Below are positions 1 to 11,289 of a stretch of 64,000 bases of DNA, piece after piece. Every line of letters starts with the position of its first letter. The first letter of the stretch is position 1. Source of the DNA: Coenobita brevimanus (lineage: Eukaryota; Arthropoda; Malacostraca; Decapoda; Coenobitidae); assembly GCA_032717465.1 (NCBI GenBank), contig CM064690.1, positions 28,543,153 through 28,607,152 of the forward strand, in the 5' to 3' direction. The translations under genes were made by a program, and so were the position numbers. The notes beneath the pieces were generated by a model, which had not been told where the DNA came from, searched no databases, and saw only the letters and a list, made by a program, of their open reading frames with translations.

Positions 1-1290
1 CACCCTACACCAAGTCCACCCTGAATACTGAGGAAAGCCGAGCCGCAAAAGAACAAACCTTCTTCAAGAACTAATTTTTATTTTGCACTGCCTACTAATT
101 ATATATCAAAACCTCAAATCACACTCCCCTCAAAAACAAACCTTTACTTGCATGGCCCCCTTAGCTAGAAATATTATCACCGCAAAACTGCATGCTTTAA
201 AATACTTTCTCTTCCCGACTCACAACTCCAAACTTCTACAAACATATTACGCCTGGGAGATAACCGCGCTGCATAAAACTAACATTTGTAAGACTAATAA
301 ACGTTTACTCAAGACGATACACAAGACTCACCAATAAAAGAACAAGAAACTGTCTTCTCCCAATTGCAGTCCCCATTATTCTCACTCATAAAGTCCTATC
401 GATATTCCTTCACTGCTACTAATATTCTCTTTCTTTACTGATAATATTCTCCTTCGCATGACTCTAATACAGCAGCATATATTCACCATTGCAGTAAATC
501 CAAAAGAGATCATCAAAACTGAATCTTTAACTCTCCTAACCTTGCTCTCTCCTTGAGTTTCAATTCCCATCCTTTTTACAACCCAGAAGAAATGGGCTGC
601 ATATGATCCACACACCATTCTTAGGTAAAACTTCACCAATAATATAAAAACAGAATCAAAACCACAAACGCAATTCTTGAAGCACTCTCTACTTTAATCA
701 TCCACAACTAAACTTCTTTCAATGATGCTTCGAAGGAAAACGGAGCCACATAAGATCAACAAGCTACACTTATCGTACCTAATACTGCAGTAAAATTACC
801 ATGGAATCATCAACTCCTGAACGGCCGTCCTCGAAACACTCCACGTAATGCTCTCCATGACTCATATCTTCTGTGACTCTAAACTTTTGCTTTTCTACGA
901 TTACTTGGAGGAAAACAGAGTCGCATAACATCAAACTTTTACATGCAACAATACACCAAACCAAACTTCTAGAACATCAGAATATCACCAAACCCTAAAG
1001 CAACCCTTGTAACACTCCTCGCAGTGCTCTCCGCAACTCGTATCTTCTGAGACTCTAAACTTCTTCCTACGACGACTTGGAGGAAAACACAACAACATAT
1101 GACCAAACTTTTACATGCAACAAACCACCATATCACACTTTTAAAATATCAAAACATCACCAAACCCCAAAGCAACCCTTGTAACACTCCTCGCAAGGCT
1201 CTCCGCAACTCGTATCTTCCGTGACTTCTAAACTTCTCCTTCCTACGACGACTTGGAGGAAAACAGAGCCGCATAAGAATCTCCTTTGGG
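1..1290. repeat. Degenerate ~175-bp tandem array
   Basis: The block GGAGGAAAACAGAG recurs at about 732, 907, 1079 and 1255 (spacing about 172-176 bp), with a diverged match near 31. Shared flanks include AACACTCC, GCTCTCC..TCGTATCTTC and CAAACTTTTACATGCAACA. Units have diverged by substitutions and small indels. Several short ORFs fall here but show no gene-like features. Confidence 0.7.
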
Positions 1291-1479
1291 TCATTGAGAT
1301 AGGAAACCGGGGGCATTTATTCGGCTTGTGAGGTACTTAGGCTAAATTATGTAAATGGGCTTGACACACTCTGACACGGCCCCCCCCACCACCACCACCA
1401 CCACGACCTGATAAGACAGCGGAGGAGGGACATACATTAGACCCTAAGCTACGGGGACTAGAAAGAAATAAAAAGAAAA

Positions 1480-2110
1480 TTAGGGAACTACTGAGGATAG
1501 GAGAAATAATGGGAGGCAGGAATAGCACTGGGAAAAATGCAAAATGGAAAAAAGGAGAATTAGAGGACAACTGAAGAAGAATAAGGAAAAAAATATATAA
1601 CTGAATAAGGAAAATAAGATCACTACTGAAGATAAAAGAAATAATGGGAGGCAGGAGTAGCAGTAGGAAAAATGAAAAAAAAAATGGAACTACTGAACAG
1701 AGAAGAGTTAATGGGGAGAGTTGGAAAAATGGGGAAAAAATAAACTACTGAAGGGAAATGATGGGAGCCAGGAGTAGCAGTGGGGAAAAACAGAAAGGAA
1801 AAAGGAAGAAAATTATGAAACTACTGATTACTGAAGATAGGAGGAATGATGGGAGGCAGGAGTAGCAATGGGAAAAATTAAAATAAATAAAAGAAAATCC
1901 GAGGACTACTGGAGAAAAGAAAAATAATGGGAGGCTGGGGTAGCAATCGAAAAAAAAAAAAAAAAACTACTGAAGATAAGAAAATAATGAAAGGCAGAAG
2001 TAGCAGTGGGAAAATGAAAAAAAAAAAAAATAGGGAACTACCGAAGACATGGGAAATAATGGGAAGCAGAGTAGCAGTGGAAAAAAGAAAAAAAAATTAG
2101 GGTGCTACTG
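1480..2110. repeat. Degenerate minisatellite, GGGAGGCAGGAGTAGCAGTGG core
   Basis: The core GGCAGGAGTAGCAGTGGG (with variants) appears seven times at about 1509, 1645, 1762, 1852, 1929, 1990 and 2060. Copies are separated by purine-rich A/G spacers of shrinking length. 2110-2330 is further A/G-rich sequence without genes. Confidence 0.65.
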
Positions 2111-2334
2111 AAGATGTAAAAAATATAACATGATTGGAGAATTACTTGAGAAATGAAGAAGACTGAGGAATTATTATGGTAAAGGAAAAATAATAAGAAC
2201 AAGGAGAAATAAAGGACACTGGAGAGTAACTTGGAGATTGAAGGAGAAATTGAAAGAAGGAATTGAGAACTAATAGAAGACAGAAGTAAGGACAGGCATG
2301 AAAAATAAAAATAAAAACTACATGAATACGAGAG

Positions 2335-2560
2335 GCATACTGGAAAGACTGAGAAATAAGGGAAACAGGAGGAAATAAAGGAAGACAGAGTGATAATGAG
2401 AGAAACGGGAAAAAGATTAGAGAAATACAGATTGGTAATAAAATAAAGGGAAACTGGCAGAAATAAAGGAAGATACAGTAAGAGTGAGAGAAATAGGAAA
2501 AAGATAGAGAAATACAGGTTGGCGATTAAACAAGGGGAAACAGGAAGAAATAAAGGAAGT
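2335..2560. repeat. Tandem repeat, ~87-bp period
   Basis: GGGAAACAGGAGGAAATAAA recurs at about 2361, 2448 and 2535, with the shared tail GAGAAATACAG(A/G)TTGG. Confidence 0.65.
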
Positions 2561-2705
2561 TAAAGATAGTGAGAGAATTGGAAAAAAAAAATTATATTGG
2601 TACGTAATAAAGACAAGTTATGAGATATATAAATTACAGTGACTGAAAAAGTACATGGATTTATGGAGGGGTGATTATGATGAAAAATAACACGACAAAA
2701 AAAAA

Positions 2706-2708
<3 letters not shown>

Positions 2709-2746
<38 letters not shown>

Positions 2747-2919
2747 ACGAGAAATGGTGAGAAAATCAGAGAAATTGAGAGAGACAGGGATAATGGAAGG
2801 GTGTAAAATAAGGGTGAAAGTATATAGAAGAAATGACAGAAATGGGAAAGGGAAAAACGAATAGGAAGAATTAGAGAGATAGAAATTGGTGAGAAATAGG
2901 AAGACAACAGGAAATTGCG

Positions 2920-2991
<72 letters not shown>

Positions 2992-3010
2992 TAGACAGAC
3001 AGACAGACAC
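2709..3010. repeat. (AC)n, (GA)n and (ACAG)n microsatellites
   Basis: AC tract 2709-2744, GA tract 2925-2963 running directly into an ACAG tract 2964-3010. Confidence 0.9.
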
Positions 3011-3023
3011 AGAATTATGTAAC

Positions 3024-3158
3024 GGTAATAATAATAATAATAATAATTAACAATAATAATAATAATAATAACAGGGGAAGAAAACCAATTAAGGAAGCCA
3101 GAGAGACGACAAGGGAAATTAGAAACAATTAGCATGGATACTGTCATAGCAGGGTAAG

Positions 3159-3192
<34 letters not shown>

Positions 3193-3355
3193 CTCAAAAA
3201 CTCTATTAATAAAACCAGAAATTACAAGCTTAATAAGGATAGTATTAAAAAAGTAATGAATAATAATAATAATCATCATCATCATCATCATCTCAAAAAC
3301 TCTATTAATAAAACCAGAAATTACAAGCTTAATAAGGACAGTATTAGAAAAGTAA

Positions 3356-3388
<33 letters not shown>

Positions 3389-3395
3389 CTCAAGA
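3024..3395. repeat. (AAT)n tracts and a 99-bp tandem duplication
   Basis: AAT tracts at 3024-3071, 3160-3192 and 3357-3385. Between them the block CTCAAAAACTCTATTAATAA is present at 3193 and 3292, each followed by an AAT/ATC tract. Confidence 0.8.
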
Positions 3396-3514
3396 CCCTA
3401 ATTAATAAAACAAAATAAAAATAACTGAAGGATAAAGAAAAAAATAATGATGGTACAGGAATAATTAAAGCTTATAATTAGGGAGTCAGGAGGCGGACGT
3501 GAAAGTAGCTTAAT

Positions 3515-3912
3515 TAATTAGAGAGAGAGTGAGAAATAATTAGAGCGAGTGAGAAATAATTAGAGAGAGGAAGATCGCCAGTAATAATGAAGGTAAGCGA
3601 GGAGAGGGAGAGGAGGTAATGAAGGAAACAGCCTGAGAAAAAATATTAAAGAGAGAGAGAGAGAGAGAGAGAGAGGGTTAAACAGAAAGGGAGAAAATAT
3701 TCGAGTGGAAGACATTATTAGAGAGAGTGAGAAATTATTAAAGAGAGAGAAAGAGTATCTGAAAGAATGGGAAAAAAACTGGACGGAAGGAAAAAAGAAA
3801 AATACAGACTGAGGGGTGAGAAAAAATAAGTAAATGATAAAAAAAAGCATGAAAGTATGGAAAGTAAAAAGGGGGAAACTAAGGAACTGAAAGATACCAC
3901 CAAACGATTTTA

Positions 3913-3960
<48 letters not shown>
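3515..3960. repeat. GA/TC microsatellite cluster
   Basis: GA-rich 3515-3676 and 3718-3750, then (TC)n 3915-3960. Confidence 0.85.
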
Positions 3961-3963
<3 letters not shown>

Positions 3964-3964
3964 T

Positions 3965-4260
3965 TTAAACCCCGCCCCAGATACTCCTCCCGATATCGTA
4001 CTCTTCCCGATATCGTATGGAGTCTTACCGATATCTCAAACTCTCCTCCCGATATCGCAAACTCTTCTCCCGACACCATACGCAGTTTTACTAATACTGT
4101 ACTATTTCCGATATCATTCGCGGTTTTCCCGATACAGCACTCTCTCCTCCCGATATTGTACTCCTCCCGATATCGCAAACTCTCCTCCCGATATCGTAGT
4201 CTTCCCGATATCGTACAAACTCTCCTCCCAATACGGTACAGAAGCTTCCCCGCCAAAATC
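3965..4260. repeat. CGATATCG-containing degenerate minisatellite
   Basis: Units of roughly 17-26 bp built on CTCCTCCCGATATCGTA repeat more than ten times. The 8-bp palindrome CGATATCG is kept in many units. Confidence 0.75.
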
Positions 4261-4350
4261 CACTCGCTACCGTACGCCAAGATTCCATTATCGTACATCA
4301 AGTCTTCCAATATATACAAAAAATATATGTAACTATATTATCCATCAAAA

Positions 4351-4353
<3 letters not shown>

Positions 4354-4411
<58 letters not shown>
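4354..4411. repeat. (CT)n microsatellite
   Basis: About 58 bp of CT separating two different degenerate minisatellites. Confidence 0.92.
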
Positions 4412-4414
<3 letters not shown>

Positions 4415-4474
4415 CATATACAGTATATATAAATTAACTGCTAATTTATGTTTATTTATTTACTTATTTACCGT

Positions 4475-4790
4475 CCGCCTAAATCCTTTCGCCATCACAC
4501 CAAAATATCGTACACCCAAACCCTATTAATCGTACGCCAAAACAAAATCGTACCTCAAAATCTCTACACCGTACACCAAAAACCCTCTACATATCATTCG
4601 CCAAAAGTCCTCATACTCAAAAATCCCGCCAAAACACGGTACACCTTTTATCATACGCCAAAATAAATACCGTGCGCCAAAATGAAAATATGGTAAACAA
4701 CAACAAAATCATTTGCCAAAATCCTCTCGCCATTATGCGCCAAAATCCTCTCGCCAAACTGTACACTAAAATGCGTTCGTGATAAATCCG
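4475..4790. repeat. CGCCAAAATCGTAC-type degenerate minisatellite
   Basis: Repeated short units around CGTACGCCAAAA / CTCTCGCCAAAATCC, roughly 20 bp apart and heavily diverged. Confidence 0.65.
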
Positions 4791-4869
4791 GATGCGGGAG
4801 TAAATTTGAGTAAGATATGTGACAAGAGAATCGGATCCAGCAAGATATTGTGACAAGGGGGATCCGATG

Positions 4870-4951
<82 letters not shown>

Positions 4952-5247
4952 CACTATCTTCCTGAACTTACGCAATTAACATACACACGAAAAACTTAGG
5001 CAATTTTTAACACAATTCCTTCACCCCGAGGATCTCATTTTTTGGTTTTATTTTTCCTGTCTTAAGACGATTTATTTTGTTTATTACACCTTGCCGTCCT
5101 CCTGTTACTTAAATCATTCTACTATCGTCTTACTCTGCTTAAAGTACAATGCGATGTTAGCTAGCCGTATCTAAAATAAATCGGTAAGGGGGATGTGTTT
5201 GGGACCTTCTTCTCTCTGTTCTGTAAATGTTTGGTTTGTACGTGTGG

Positions 5248-5335
<88 letters not shown>
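4870..5335. repeat. Compound (GT)n(GA)n and (CT)n(CA)n microsatellites
   Basis: GT then GA 4870-4949; CT then CA 5250-5335. The segment between carries two copies of the dispersed ATCGCTAAGG-type motif (about 5069-5106 minus, 5171-5201 plus). Confidence 0.88.
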
Positions 5336-5336
<1 letters not shown>

Positions 5337-5500
5337 TAAAATGAATAAAATTATCAGCAGTGGTAATAATACATCACTCGTAATTATTGTAACTGATTGC
5401 TATTGTCATTACTAATAACATTTACAATACTGTTTTCCCATTAACAACACCATCACACTTTTATCATTTTTTATTATTGTTATAATTATGACGATGATTA

Positions 5501-5937
5501 CTGCTATTATTATTATTATTATTATTATTATTGTTATTATTATTATTATTATCACCACTACCACCACGATCATCATCATCACCACCACCATCATCAGCAC
5601 CATCACCACTACCATTATCACCACCAAAATCATCACCATCACCATCATCACCACCAAATTCATCATCATCATCACCACCACCACCACCACAAGATAGTCC
5701 CCCGTTATAACTCCTCTCTCTTACACAACAAAAGTCTACGGACAACGCAACCCAAGTTTCACATACTCGTACACTCGGGGAGGACAATGCAAAGATTGCG
5801 ATAGAGATGAACTGTTCCCTGGAAGAGGGTACGAGGTAGAAGAGCTGAACAGGAGGAGGAGATGATGATGATGATGATGATGATGATGTACAATAGCTGA
5901 ATAGGATGTAAAGATGATGCTGATGATGACTGATAAG

Positions 5938-5975
<38 letters not shown>
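5501..5975. repeat. (ATT)n/(ATC)n/(ACC)n, (GAT)n and (GA)n tracts
   Basis: ATT tract grading into ATC and ACC triplets 5501-5692, GAT tract 5858-5889, GA tract 5939-5974. Long low-complexity ORFs here are artefacts. Confidence 0.88.
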
Positions 5976-5979
<4 letters not shown>

Positions 5980-6175
5980 GTCCAATTGTGAGATCTGAAA
6001 GAAGATCGGAGGAAAGAAAGGGGGGCCTGGAGGGGAGGGAGAGGGGGGAGGGAAAGAAGGACGGCGGTAGATGAGGAGGTAAGAAGGGGCGGGAGGGAGG
6101 GGGGGAGAAATAAGTAAAGCCTCCCACTCTCCATCCCCTCCCTTCCACATCACCCCTCCCCTCTTATCCCTTTCC

Positions 6176-6176
<1 letters not shown>

Positions 6177-6224
<48 letters not shown>

Positions 6225-6452
6225 TTTCATTTTCATTTTCTTACCTCGTCACCTAAAGCCCGTTAATAATGTTCCTAACTACCCAACCATCCAATGACCC
6301 TGTAACCACCTACCAAACAAGCTACTTTAAATAAATCAATATTACTCTCTTCAATAACACTAATATAATCTAGGTCAAAGCAATATCAAAGAGCCTCGTT
6401 ACTTTGACATAAAAATCAAGGAACGAATTATCTGTTTCACTCTTTAAAAATC

Positions 6453-6520
<68 letters not shown>

Positions 6521-6823
6521 GAAAGAGAAAGATGGCAATTTTAGGCCCAGTTAGTATGAAAGAGGAATAAGTATAATATTGCTCACTCTCACACTCTTAT
6601 TATATCGTCTGCTATCTCGCGCATCCTCTCACTCTTATTAATCCCTCTGCCATCTCCATCCTGCATTTAAAACACCCTAACAACCTGCGTCTCTTTAATG
6701 ACCTAATAGCCTCGTTAAACCTGTAAAAAAAAAACTCCCCCAGGCTATTACAAGTTACGCCTTGATAAAATATGCCATGGCCACTCAAGCTTCATTATTA
6801 CGCTGCTACGACCTCATTATGCA

Positions 6824-6883
<60 letters not shown>

Positions 6884-6930
6884 CATCATTATACAATTCA
6901 TTACCAGACATCCTCATTATAACACCTATT

Positions 6931-7000
<70 letters not shown>
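6177..7000. repeat. (ATT)n, (GA)n, (AC)n and (CT)n(CA)n microsatellites
   Basis: ATT 6177-6222, GA 6453-6517, AC 6830-6880, CT then CA 6941-6998. The flank CATTATACAATTCATTACCAGACAT.. is duplicated on either side of the last tract. Confidence 0.88.
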
Positions 7001-7171
7001 GTTCATCACCAAACATGCTCGTTATAACCCCTATTAAACTTGCCTATTAATCAAGAGGTAATGGACAGACTTAGTTTTAAAAATCATGTGTCTCGCCTGG
7101 TGATCAAGAAGAAGAAAAGAGGATGGGAGAATGGTTGGAAGTGATAGACATGTTTCTTTAGTAGTTAAGGA

Positions 7172-7205
<34 letters not shown>

Positions 7206-7251
7206 ATTATCAGCATCATCATCTTCCACCCAACATTCATGACATGCCATC

Positions 7252-7299
<48 letters not shown>

Positions 7300-7350
7300 C
7301 ATCTTCCACCCAACATTCATGACATCCCATCCTACACACACACACACAAC
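7172..7350. repeat. (AC)n tracts with duplicated unique flank
   Basis: CATCTTCCACCCAACATTCA plus TGACAT..CCATCCTAC is duplicated at about 7220 and 7309. Each copy is preceded and followed by AC tracts (7172-7201, 7254-7299, 7335-7347). Confidence 0.82.
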
Positions 7351-7559
7351 CCTACCCACCCACAAAAAACACCCCCTACTCCTCCCCACCACAGTTCCTA
7401 CACCCCACCCCAGCCTACTCCATACCGCCAATCCCTCCCTACCCCACCCCTCCCCATCCCACCCCAGTCTAATAACAGAATAATTACCGGATTAATGTAG
7501 GGAGGCATAATCAACGTCACTGAGAAAAATTACAGTACTTGAATACCCTAACAGTACTG

Positions 7560-7684
7560 ATTATTATTATTATTATCATTATTATTATTATTATTATTAT
7601 TATCATTATTATTATCATCATCATCATCATTATTATTATTATTATTACTACTACTACTGCTACTACTACTACTATTACTATTAC

Positions 7685-7723
<39 letters not shown>
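7560..7723. repeat. Long (ATT)n/(ATC)n/(ACT)n triplet tract
   Basis: About 160 bp of interrupted ATT with ATC and ACT blocks. Confidence 0.92.
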
Positions 7724-7725
<2 letters not shown>

Positions 7726-7765
7726 TTTTGAAAGGGTAAAATAAATGTTACGATGGGAGACTTAA

Positions 7766-8068
7766 ATGCCGAGGGGAAGTTACAATGCCGAGGGGAAGTT
7801 ACAATGCCGAGGGGAAGTTACAATACCGAAGGGAAGTTATAATGCCGAGGGGAAGTTACAATGCCGAGGGGAAGTTACAATGCCGAGGGGAAGTTACAAT
7901 GCCGAGGGGAAGTTACAATACCGAGGGGAAGTTACAATACCGAGGGGAAGTTACAATGCCGAGGGGAAGTTACAATGCCGAGGGGAAGTTACAATACCGA
8001 AGGGAAGTTATAATGCCGAGGGGAAGTTATAATGCCGAGGGGAAGTTACAATGCCGAGGGGAAGTTAA
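7766..8068. repeat. 19-bp minisatellite (about 16 copies)
   Basis: Nearly perfect head-to-tail units of AATGCCGAGGGGAAGTTAC (19 bp), with variants AATACCGAAGGGAAGTTAT. Because 19 is not a multiple of 3, all three plus frames stay open and encode a 19-residue periodic peptide; I read this as a consequence of the repeat, not a gene. Confidence 0.93.
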
Positions 8069-8129
8069 AAATACGTTAAAATGCCGAGGGAAAATTAATC
8101 CACTAAATATCACCGTCTTGAAAGGGGTA

Positions 8130-8310
8130 CAAGAACAACATCCAATTAACACACAATCATTACCCCAAATTACCCTCAATCACCAAGGAGCCACGTCATC
8201 CCTTGGGCTAATAAACATCCAATCATTAATAGCACATCATAATTACCCCCAAATAACCTTCAATCACCAAGGAGCCACGTCATCCTTTGGGCTAATTAAT
8301 AACATTCTTG
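8130..8310. repeat. Tandem duplication (~91 bp)
   Basis: AATCACCAAGGAGCCACGTC plus ATCC(C/T)TTGGGCTAAT occurs twice with similar flanks (about 8177 and 8268). Confidence 0.75.
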
Positions 8311-8394
8311 CATAGTCTGGATAAGGGGATGATGGCACTCTCCCTGGCTTCCCTCACACCGCCCAACACCCCCTCCTAATTCAAACCCGTAACT

Positions 8395-8770
8395 TGGATA
8401 GGCAAAAATAGTCCTAGTTTCGATTTAAATGGTTCTAGTTTCGTTTAAAATAGTTCGCTTAATTTAAAATGGTCCTAGTTTCGTTTCAGTCTTAGTTTCA
8501 TTAAAAAGTCAAGTTTGATTTAAAAGTCCAAGTTTTGTTTAAAAGTCCAAGTTTCGTTTAAGTCCTAGTTTCGCTTAAAAGTCCAATTTTCGTTTAAAAG
8601 TCCTATTTTCGTTTAAAAGTCCTATTTTCGTTTAAAAGTCCAATTTTCGTTTAAAAGTCCTATTTTCGTTTAAAAGTCCTATTTTCGTTTAAATTAGTAG
8701 GTGCCGTTTCCTAGTTTCGTTTAAAATAGCCCTAGCTTCGTTTAAGGTCCTAGTTTCGTTTAAAACAGGC
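8395..8770. repeat. 19-bp degenerate minisatellite, TCGTTTAAAAGTCCTATTT
   Basis: Units of about 19 bp (TTTTCGTTTAAAAGTCCTA) repeat roughly 17 times; central units 8560-8690 are nearly perfect. Confidence 0.85.
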
Positions 8771-8869
8771 AAATAAATCGCTAAGGAAGAGGTGTTACGA
8801 CTCGAATAACAACGAATATAAGGATTATTATCTAAATAAGTCCGCCTAACAAAATATATGACTGATCCC

Positions 8870-9055
8870 CCTACTATCTATCTATCTATTGCCCGACGCC
8901 CTAACCTCGCAAAGGGTGGCCGCAGACAAAACGCCTCCAAGTCGCTGTCACCCACCATTTGACTGCCCTCCCCCCAGCTCACTCCCCCCTCCCTCATATA
9001 CCTCTGAACTCCATCCCTCCACCTCATCCTCGGACTCCCCCTCACTCTCTTTACG
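8870..9055 (-). mobile_element. 5'-truncated LINE 3' end (same family as 31,531-32,045)
   Basis: Starts with a TATC-type tail (ATCTATCTATC) then GCCCGACGCCCTAACCTCGC and GGGTGGCCGCAGACAAAACG. It is nearly identical to the 3' end of the LINE fragment at 31.5 kb and truncated earlier. Confidence 0.75.
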
Positions 9056-9811
9056 CGAACATTAAAACTATATAATATTCACGTGTGATATGTATAACTC
9101 GCTGAGGAGAAAGTGTTACGACTGTCATCACTGTTCGGCTTCGCATCCAAATTTGCCTGACTAAAAAACACGGTACTTGGGGCTAAATGTCATGTTCCAT
9201 CAATTTAAATCAATAAAATGTTCCCCATATAAATCTGCAAGGTATTTCTCAACAGACATCCATTTACATCACCAATCACATCACATAAAACAAGAATGCA
9301 GCACACACAGAGGGCATACCTCCGCCATCGCCTATACCAGACAACTCAGATCACCAAACTGTAATAAACTCTTCCTTGGCCCATGACCCACATACCCACA
9401 ATAAAAAAAAAAAATAATAATAATAAGTAAAAAAGAAAATAACTGAAAACCATCCATAACTCTTCGCAATATCTTTTAGACAAACTGGGGTATATATACA
9501 TGTTGGAAAAAAAAAAAAAATCAATCACATCACAGTATATAAGAATGTTAAAAAATGTATGATCAGGATATACATGATAAAATATACATACCGACAAAGA
9601 CTTGGCGAGCACAGTTGTAAGGCCGTATTCACATAAGCAAATAAATCGCTAAGGAAGAGGTGTTACGGCTCTAATACCAATAAATATGCTAACACATCTT
9701 CCTCATCGATTTATTTTGTACATTAAATTATCTCCTTCTATATCTTACAGGTACAAATGTTGATAAATGTTATATACGGTAAAACAGATTATGAATATTC
9801 TGAAAATTAAA
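9056..9811. other. Gene-free stretch with copies of the ATCGCTAAGG motif
   Basis: No gene seen. Holds A-rich tracts and motif copies at about 9635-9668 (plus) and 9688-9721 (minus). 9,320-9,390 resembles 14,870-14,960 (CTCTTCCTTG(A/G)CCCA.TG.CCAC), probably a fragment of a dispersed repeat. Confidence 0.5.
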
Positions 9812-9824
9812 TCGCTAAGGAAGA

Positions 9825-9984
9825 AATGGAGTTCCCCCGAGCTAAGCCCTGTATTAGGCTATATAGCCCCGCTAGGGTTACAGGAGGGAGCTACCCCTCC
9901 CGGCACGGCAGCCCGGGCGAGGCTCGAACTTGCAATCCCCCGATCACAAGTCCAGCGCGCTACCACTGTGCTACCGCGCCCCCC
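9825..9984 (-). mobile_element. tRNA-derived SINE with 13-bp target-site duplication
   Basis: Read on the minus strand from 9984: GGCGCGGTAGCACAGTGG carries a pol III A box (TAGCACAGTGG, plus 9963-9973). AGTTCGAGCC (plus 9921-9930) is a B box, with tRNA-like spacing. A 3' body follows, ending ..GGGGGAACTCCATTT. Flanks are identical 13-mers TCGCTAAGGAAGA at 9812-9824 and 9985-9997. The insertion site lies inside a copy of the dispersed ATCGCTAAGG motif. Confidence 0.85.
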
Positions 9985-10289
9985 TCGCTAAGGAAGAGGT
10001 GTTCAGGTGTTACTAGATCACCGTGCCTTCGTGAATACAACTTAACATTATATAAAAAAATATATATAGAAAAATATATAGTGGAAGACATTACAATCCC
10101 CGAATGCAAGTTATATAATGCCTTGCAACACTACAGCATAACCCTCTCACTGCCATATTGGACTTTAGATGTATTAATTCCAGGTCATATTGTTGAGAAA
10201 AATTATACGTAGTTATTGGGTTAATGATCCCAATAATAACTCATACAGCGCACTGAAGCCTAGTTCATGACTGATTATTTTATTTACGA

Positions 10290-10406
10290 AGCTTAATAAT
10301 AATAATAATAATAATCAGTAATAGTAATAAAATAATAATAATAATAATGTAATAATAATAATAATTAGTAGTAGTAGTAGTAGCAGTAGTAGTAGTAGTA
10401 ATAATA

Positions 10407-10443
<37 letters not shown>
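10290..10443. repeat. (AAT)n/(AGT)n triplet tract
   Basis: Interrupted AAT with an AGT block at 10367-10400. The segment 10010-10290 holds no recognisable gene. Confidence 0.9.
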
Positions 10444-10444
<1 letters not shown>

Positions 10445-10697
10445 CTCACAGCGGCAATGGAACTTTGGTATTTCGCCCAGGCCAAAGCCTCATTTTTTAT
10501 TTAACACGAAATCCTTGCGCAGTTACAGTAAGAAAAAAAATAAGCAATCTCTAACTTTCAAAGCATTGGTATTTTGTCATTGTTACCGCCTGACGATTTT
10601 GTTCATCTGATAAACCATAGGCGGTGAAAGGGTTGAAAGTTATCTCTAAAAAATTAAAGCTCTCTAAAAGCAATCATCTATCTTTACATCAACCTCC

Positions 10698-10796
10698 ATA
10701 ACCCTTTCAGAGCGATGGGTGGACTGGCACTTTTGATTTATGGCAGTTTTATTCATCGTTCATCAGCGAAGCCACCTTACGCGGTGAAAGGGTTAA
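10698..10796. mobile_element. Small inverted-repeat element (MITE-like), candidate
   Basis: TAACCCTTTCAGAGCG at the left end is matched in inverse by CGCGGTGAAAGGGTTA at the right, about 100 bp apart. A further GGCGGTGAAAGGGTT occurs at 10619. The ends recall piggyBac-type termini, but the left TTAA is imperfect. Confidence 0.4.
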
Positions 10797-10799
10797 GGT

Positions 10800-11110
10800 T
10801 TCAAAGTGGGAGCGGAGGGTTATGGAAGAAGGGAGAGCAAGGTGAGAAAGTGAGACAGGATTGGGTGAGCAAGTGAGACAGCAAGGTTAGAAAGTGAGAG
10901 AGGATTAGGTGAGAAAGTGAGACAGCAAGGTTAGAAAGCGAGAGAGGAGGGTTACGGTGGACGCAAGGTGAGAAAGTGGGGGTGGAGGGTAAGCGTGAGG
11001 AAGCGAGTGAGCAAATGAGAGAGCTGGGTGAGAAAGAGCAAGGTGAGAAAGTGAGAAGCGTCAGGGTGAGAAAGTGAGAGGGCACGGTGTGAAAGTGAGA
11101 GGGCTTGGGT
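10800..11110. repeat. Degenerate minisatellite, GTGAGAAAGTGAGA-based
   Basis: GTGAGAAAGTGAGAGAGCAAG-like units, roughly 30 bp, repeated about ten times. It ends at the donor side of the signal-peptide exon. Confidence 0.7.
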
Positions 11111-11116
11111 ACTCAC

Positions 11117-11231
11117 AGAAATGGTTGACATTGTTGGAGGCGAGGGCGAGCCGCGTTGTAACCACCAGCAGTATCGAAAGCCTCACTTTGAGCCACATCA
11201 GGGCCCCGTGTCCTATCGAGTCGTGTTCCAT
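11117..11231 (-). CDS. Possible first coding exon of a secreted or membrane protein (signal peptide)
   Basis: An ATG at 11231 in strong Kozak context (GCCATGG) opens 38 codons. They contain a basic-then-hydrophobic stretch (MWLKVRLSILLVVTT..LALA) typical of a signal peptide, followed by SNNVNHF and a consensus donor (TTCT|GTGAGT) at 11116. A 7-codon upstream ORF (METLGHL), also with GCCATGG, ends a few bases before. No downstream exon on the minus strand below 11.1 kb could be recognised, so the protein is unidentified. The rest may lie beyond the window or the call may be chance. Confidence 0.42.
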
Positions 11232-11289
11232 GGCTCCTCACAGGTGTCCTAACGTCTCCATGGCTCGAGGGAGACTCCACTGAGGGAAG

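Noticed and set aside
5464..6153. 229-codon minus ORF and overlapping ORFs
   Set aside because: Low complexity (Ser/Pro, Asp/Gly, poly-Asn) arising from triplet and GA repeats.
7766..8315. Long periodic ORFs (NAEGKLQCRGEV-type)
   Set aside because: Product of a 19-bp tandem repeat without stop codons in any plus frame; no splice or promoter context.
9921..9984. Genuine tRNA gene
   Set aside because: A and B boxes are present but the acceptor stem cannot pair and a SINE body with target duplications surrounds it.
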